From Alphaproteobacteria bacterium (GTDB lineage Bacteria; Pseudomonadota; Alphaproteobacteria; Rickettsiales; UBA6187), in NCBI GenBank assembly GCA_024280585.1, contig JAJRPW010000036.1:1-9068 (forward strand): 9,068 nucleotides of DNA. The letters run 5' to 3'. Of the stretch, positions 1-6,100 are shown one piece after another (positions within the stretch are counted from its first letter, which is position 1; each line of letters starts with the position of its first letter). A model generated the notes under the pieces. That model saw only the letters and a program-made list of their open reading frames with translations, had not been told where the DNA came from and ran no database searches. The translations under genes were made by a program, and so were the position numbers.

Positions 1-1
1 A

Positions 2-106
2 CGGACATTTTCCGGCACGCCTGACTCTGTTGGCTCAGTTTCAGTCAAACTGACCATAAGCGATGGCAGTCTTTCGGCAACTGATAATTTCGACATTATT
101 ATAAGC
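2..106 (+). other. C-terminal part of a He_PIG / cadherin-like Ig fold (domain 1, truncated by window edge)
   Basis: Residues 1-35 begin with 'RTFSGTPDSVGSVSVKLT', continue with 'ISDGSLSATDNFDI' and end 'IIS'. This matches the final strands of the putative Ig (He_PIG/CADG) domain, where 'F.GTP...G...V.VTA.DG..SA...F.I.V' is typical. The same pattern occurs in full at 1253-1534 and 6371-6658 in this protein. The first half lies upstream of the window. Such domains are usually structural spacers in long surface or secreted proteins. Confidence 0.75.
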
Positions 107-3100
107 CCCGATTCCGGGTTGACCGCAGGCTCACGAAAATCCGTCAGTCCGCCATCGGTAAATGAACAAACTGACCCTTCCATAACCACTTTAACTAACG
201 GTAATTATGTTGTGGTTTGGGATGACCGGGCGGATCCGGTTGCCAAGGATATAAAAGCACAAATCTTCAATTCTAGCGGAGGAAAAATAGGCGGAGAAAT
301 TTCCGTTGCGCCCAATGCCAGCAATACAAATAACCCCGATGTTGCGGCATTATCCGATGGTGGATTCGTCGTGGTCTGGGATGGCAAAATGAGTGGTGAC
401 CCTCGCGGCAAGGTTGATGTTTATGCGCATATATTTGATTACGACGGAAGCCCAGTTATACCTATAAATATGGCGCGAGGTGAAATTCTGGTTTATTCAG
501 ATTTTGCTAATGTGAATTATCGGGGAGCCCCGTCAGTAATAGGAGTAGAACAAAATAGATTTTATGTGGTGTGGGAGCATGAAAGCTGGCAAGGAGGCTC
601 AAAGGCTGTTTTCGGACAAAAAATAGACGGTAATGGCAATAAATTATATATAAACCGTATGATAGACGGGTCGAATAACGATCCTGCAACGGACACGGAT
701 ATTGCATATATGGGAGCCGGACAAGTGGTGACGATAGCTGCAAAAAATACTGCAATTGTGATGAGTATAAATGCATATAGCAACCAATTTATCGCATTTT
801 CAGACGGTGCTGATAATAACTATAGTGATACGTCTATAACTACCTTAAGCAATGGCAATTTTGTTATTACATGGCGTATGTATAGCCCGGAAGGCTCCGG
901 AGTTTTCGGGCAATTATATAAATCCAATTATCAAAAATCAGGCAAGTATTTTCAAATAAGTGACAATAATGATCTTAGCTGGACGTCCGATGTTGCGGCA
1001 TTATTAGACGGTGCGTTTGTCGTTGTTTACAAGTCTCTTTACGAAATATATGGACAGGTTTTTAGATCTGATGCCACAAAAACCGGCGGTGAGTTTAAGG
1101 TTAATAACCCTGGCGCGGGCAGTTATTTTGGCAATCCATCGGTGACAGCAACCGGCGATAATAAATTTACTGTTTCCTGGCAATCTAAAAGCAATGCACA
1201 AGATGATTATGATATATTCTCGAAGTCATTTGAGGTTAGTGATATAAACAGGTCACCAACTTTAGAAAAATTTATTCACGACCAATCATTTGAGGCCGGG
1301 TCAAATATAGGTCTTTATATTGTCAATAATTTTGCTGACCCGGATGGCAATCAGCTTACCTATAGTGCCAGTTTAAGCAATGGTGGGGCACTTCCTGACT
1401 GGCTTAGTTTTAATGGCAGAAGTTTTTCCGGCGATGCATTGCATGAAAATGCTGGGAAAATCAGTGTGAAAGTTACTGCAAGTGATGGTGATAAGGAAGT
1501 TTCGGATATATTCGATTTGAGCGTTCACAGTCCGATATCAAGCGGTGATGATGTTGTTGAGGGCGGATATTCTGACGATACGATAAATACCGGCAGCGGT
1601 GACGACATAATTTATGCCGGAAGAGGCGCAGAAGATATAGATGGCGGCGCTGGAACAGACACAATTTCGTATAAAAACAGCAATACAGAAATAAAATTTG
1701 ATCTTGGGCAAGCCAGAGGAATTGGCGGTTATGCTGAGGGTGATACAATTCGCAATATAGAAATATTAGATGGGTCGGATTATGCCGATATTATCAGTGG
1801 TAGCAGCGGGGCGGATACGATAAATGGTGGCGATGGCGATGATATTATCGCGGGGCAAGCCGGTGATGATGTGCTTACAGGTGGTGCAGGAAGCGACACT
1901 ATAATCGGCGGCAATGGCGGTGATAGGCTTTATGGCGACGGCGGTAATGATACAATTGAAGGGTCATTTGGTGATGATATAATTTATGGAGGCGCAGGCG
2001 ATGATTCCCTGTCCGGCGGCGGTGATGTTGATAAAATCTTCGGAGAAGCTGGTGCCGACAAGATCTTAGGCGGTGCCGGTGCAGATTTTCTTGATGGCGG
2101 AGCGGGTGATGATCTGATCAATGGAGGCGCGGGAAATGACACTATAATCGGCGGTGATGGCAATGATCAGCTGCATGCAGGCGCAGGTAATGATAATATC
2201 AGCGGCGGCGCAGGCGATGATATTTTAATCGGAACTGCGGGCAATAACGTCTTAAAAGGTGATGCGGGCAACGACACATTCTTCGGCGGCACTGGCAATA
2301 ATGTATTTTTTGGCGGCGATGGCAACGATATCTTTGTAATCGAGCCCAAAACCGGCGGGCTTGATATCATCCAGGATTTTGAAGTAAATAATCCATTGGA
2401 GAAAATAAATCTTTCATATTTTACCGGCATAAGCGGGATAAATGATCTGGATATCGAACAAGTTGGTGACCATGCGGTGATAAACTTTGCCAATGGCCAA
2501 AAAGTTCAGATTAATAACGTAAAAGTATCCGATTTATCTGATGATAATTTTACCAATGCTCCGATTAATGCAGAGGTTTTCACGATTGATGCAGCCGGTG
2601 ATCAATTGCAGATTATCACCGGATTTAACCCGGAAAACGCCCGCAATATCATCGATATTTCTGAGTTTGGCGTTACTGAATTTTCTGATTTGGGCTTTGC
2701 CGTAAGCGGCTCAGACGCGGTGGTCAATGTCGGCGGCGGCAAATCGATTATACTAACCGATGTTGATCCGAATAGCTTGTCTGCCAGTAATTTCTCAGGA
2801 TTTTACGTGCCGTCGGTGAACTTAAATGTTTCCAAAGTATATGCGGATGGCTCTGACTATGTTGTGCAAATCTTTGAACCGTTAAGCGCTGAATATAAAA
2901 TAGACCTGACCGAGTTCGAAGAAATTAGCTCAACAGATGATCTGACATTTACCCAGGATGGCAACGATGCAATCGTCGATATTGGCGGACCTTATAACCA
3001 AAGAATATATATCGAAAACACCGATATTGCCGACCTAAGACCCAGCCATTTTATTGGGAACCAAAACGCGGTCGAGGCAGCAGAGTTGATCGGGAATAGT

Positions 3101-6100
3101 AATGTTATAAATTCGTATGACAATGAATTCGGCAATTTTGATAATGCTAATGAACAGCTTACTTTAAATCAAGTGTCTTTTTTAGGTGAGGTTAATAAAA
3201 ATAATTTAATAATTACAGATTTTGTAACAGTAGAGTCGGAGCCAATAGCAACAGAATATAGTAAAGACCAGTTGCACAACTTTGTCAGTAACCTATATAA
3301 GGATACCACAGGGATTACCAATGCTTCTGAATTTGGTGATTATGCTATAAACCAGGCGATTGATAATATTTTTGGTAGTGAACCAATTGGTGCTGTTGAG
3401 TTACATCAAATTTTGAATAATAGTACAACTGCCAATATTCTAAGACATTCATATGGTTATGATGATAATCTTAATTATGCAAGATCTCTATTAGAAGCAG
3501 AAGATTATAGCGATAGAAATATTTCAATATACTCAGAACCAATTGCAATGACTATGCAGATGGCAAAACTTACTATTGCAGGAGAAGCAGGAGAATATGC
3601 CAGACAGAATAGTTCTGGAATTAGTGATTATGCTAAAGAAATTGGTGGGTATCTATCGCAATTAGTTCCCAATGCTGCTCCAGTGATTAATACTGCTATA
3701 CTTATTATATCAAATTATTTTGATATAGGAAGTATAGCAAGTGGAGCAATTACAGGAGTAATTCGTTCCGACCAATTTATTGCCGAAGAAGTACCAAATG
3801 CCGTTATGAAAAGAATCACTGGTAAGAGTATTTCTGAATCTACCAACGAAGATTTAGATAATGGTTTTTATCCTCCAGTTGTAGACCAATGGCGCGATAT
3901 AACAAATTTATCTAGTGGAGAAACCAACAAAATAATTGATGGCATCATAGTTAAAAAAGATGAAAACGGTAATATAATAAAAACGGGAATAGATCATGCG
4001 TCTTTAACAGAGTTTCAGCAATTCTTTGAAAAGCTACCTGAAGGAGGGGTAGATTATTTCGAAGGTACTTTATACAGAAAAGCTGGCAATGAGCTGCAAG
4101 AAGTGGCGCCGGAAGATAATGACGCTGCGATAAATGATATTTATTACAATCCCGAAGCGGACAATCCCAATATTTTCAATATATTGCTGAATAATACGCC
4201 GTCATGTGGTTTTATTAATCATAACGGCAATTTATATTATAATGATAATGGTACGTTAATTGAAACCAGTTATGCGGATTACGACCCTGATGCTGATAAC
4301 CCGCCTATCCTTTACGCAAGTTATGATGCTCCGAATAAAACTCTAAAACTAAAGAATGTTGAAGAAAAAATGTCAATAGAGTTTGTGCTGGATGAAGATG
4401 GAAATGTCCTTACTGAAACAGAGATTCAAGGGGCAGACGTAACTCCTGAAAACACTGATATTAGAGGCGGGGTGTTTGGTGCGATTGAAAATATCGCTGG
4501 CAATTTATCAGCCCAGGCGCAAAATGCCGCAGCAAGCACAATCGCCGGCGCATTATTGCAAGAAGATCTTGATGCCGCGGCTTCCGGGCTTGCCGATATT
4601 TTCGCAAAAGAACTGGTACGCAATATCATTTTGAACACGGTTTATGATGTGGACGGCTCTATTTTGCCAGGTTTTAATGGTGCAATAGGCGGAATGCAGG
4701 ATCTTCCTGTCGGGCAAATCGGGCAGGCGGTTGCATTCATTTCGGCGCAGCTGGCAGTTGATGTAGTCACAAAAATGCTCGATGGTGATGAAATAAATGA
4801 CCTGGACACACAAATCAGGGATTTGATCATTGATTATAGCCTGGTGCAAACAGGTTTCGGCACGATCATTGCGCCGGTTAAACAAATATTAGAAGGTAGT
4901 GATGCCGGCCACGCGGTTGCAGTTGCGGCCTCAAACTACCTGATCGGACAGGCGGTGGGACATGTTATTGGAACTTTAATGGGCTTCCCGTTTTTAGGAA
5001 ATACAATAGGTTACCTGATCGCAGGCTCAGTTGTTGATCCGGTGCTTGATGCCTGGGACGATGTGGCAGATGTGGCCGAAGGAATTGGTGAGGCCATTGC
5101 CGATGCCGCCGATACTGTCGGGGATGTGGTCGATGACGTGGTTGATTCCGTCGGAGATTTTGTAACAAATCTTGATGATTTTGTGTCGGATATAAGCGAT
5201 TCCGTCGGTGATTTTTTAGAGGATATTGGTAGTTGGTTTGGCAGCTGGTGGATTGAGGAAAACGATACTGGCGTGCTGATCCAGCGCGAAGGGTTTGACG
5301 ATAATCCGCTTATTCACGGTTTTAAATGGGCGCCGGAAACAAACGGAACAACGATAATAAATTACACATTCAACAGCGATAAAATCATTGATTTTGAAGG
5401 GGTTTCAAGCTCGACAAGCAATATGATCGCACCAATGCAAACGGCGATTCGGCATGTTTTAGATCTATGGAGTAATGTTGCCAATGTTGTGTTTACCGAA
5501 AATAATAGCGCCAGTTTGCAGGATATAGAGCTGGTTTTTGCCCAGGGCGAGCTGAATTTACCCAATCAAAATCGCAAAGACGGCGAGACGACGATATATA
5601 CCAACGACACTAATATAACACGCGCTGAGGTGTTTATTCATGAAAGATTTGGTGATTTTGCTGATAATAGCCGCGCGCTTTTTGTCATGCTGCATGAAAT
5701 AGGTCACGCTATGGGCATCGACCCGTATGTATTAAATAAGTTGCATGCAAGTGTGATGACTAATCCTGGCCTTGATTTTGATTCAGCGCCAATGTTTGTC
5801 GATATTAGGGAGGCGCAGGATTTATACGGGGTCAATAATAATTTCAATAATGGCGATGATACCTACATTATAGACGGAACCAAGCAATATAAAACGATCT
5901 GGGATGGCGGCGGAAATGATGTTATAGATACGTCAAATTTTGCTGGTGATGCTGTGATTGATTTGCGCGAAGGCATTGAATATGTGACACAAGCCGGTGA
6001 AAGCAACGTCTGGATCGCCAAGGGAGCCAATATCGAAAATGCTATAGCAGGCAGTGGAAACGACGTAATTCATGGCAATGATCTTGCTAATATCATAGTA

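Noticed and set aside
1772..2338. Regular 27-base repeats that might be taken for a CRISPR or satellite array
   Set aside because: The repeats are contiguous without spacers, vary at third codon positions and encode calcium-binding nonapeptides in the main frame.
2167..2493. 108-codon minus-strand open frame with a Ser/Pro/Leu-rich product
   Set aside because: It is the mirror of the GGxGxD array: complementing the Gly/Asp codons gives Pro/Ser/Ile-rich reading. It is a shadow of the RTX repeats.
3062..4441. Possible insertion of a mobile element in the AT-rich centre
   Set aside because: The reading frame continues across the whole segment, and I saw no inverted terminal repeats, target-site duplication or transposase sequence. 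Composition alone is not enough.
4553..4885. 110-codon open frame on the minus strand
   Set aside because: It lies antisense to the continuous + strand coding frame, has no visible ribosome binding site or recognisable domain, and its composition reflects the complement of the real gene.
5720..5722. Asp1907 as a gametolysin- or snapalysin-like third ligand (HExxHxxGxxD)
   Set aside because: In those families the Asp is at the eleventh position of the motif; here Asp is at the tenth and Pro at the eleventh, so the match is off by one. It is kept only as a possibility.
5720..5725. Possible frameshift explaining the missing third zinc His in protease 1
   Set aside because: The frame stays coherent on both sides, with the Met-turn and 'DIREAQDLYG' in the same frame as HEIGH. 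An in-frame deletion or substitution is the simpler explanation.
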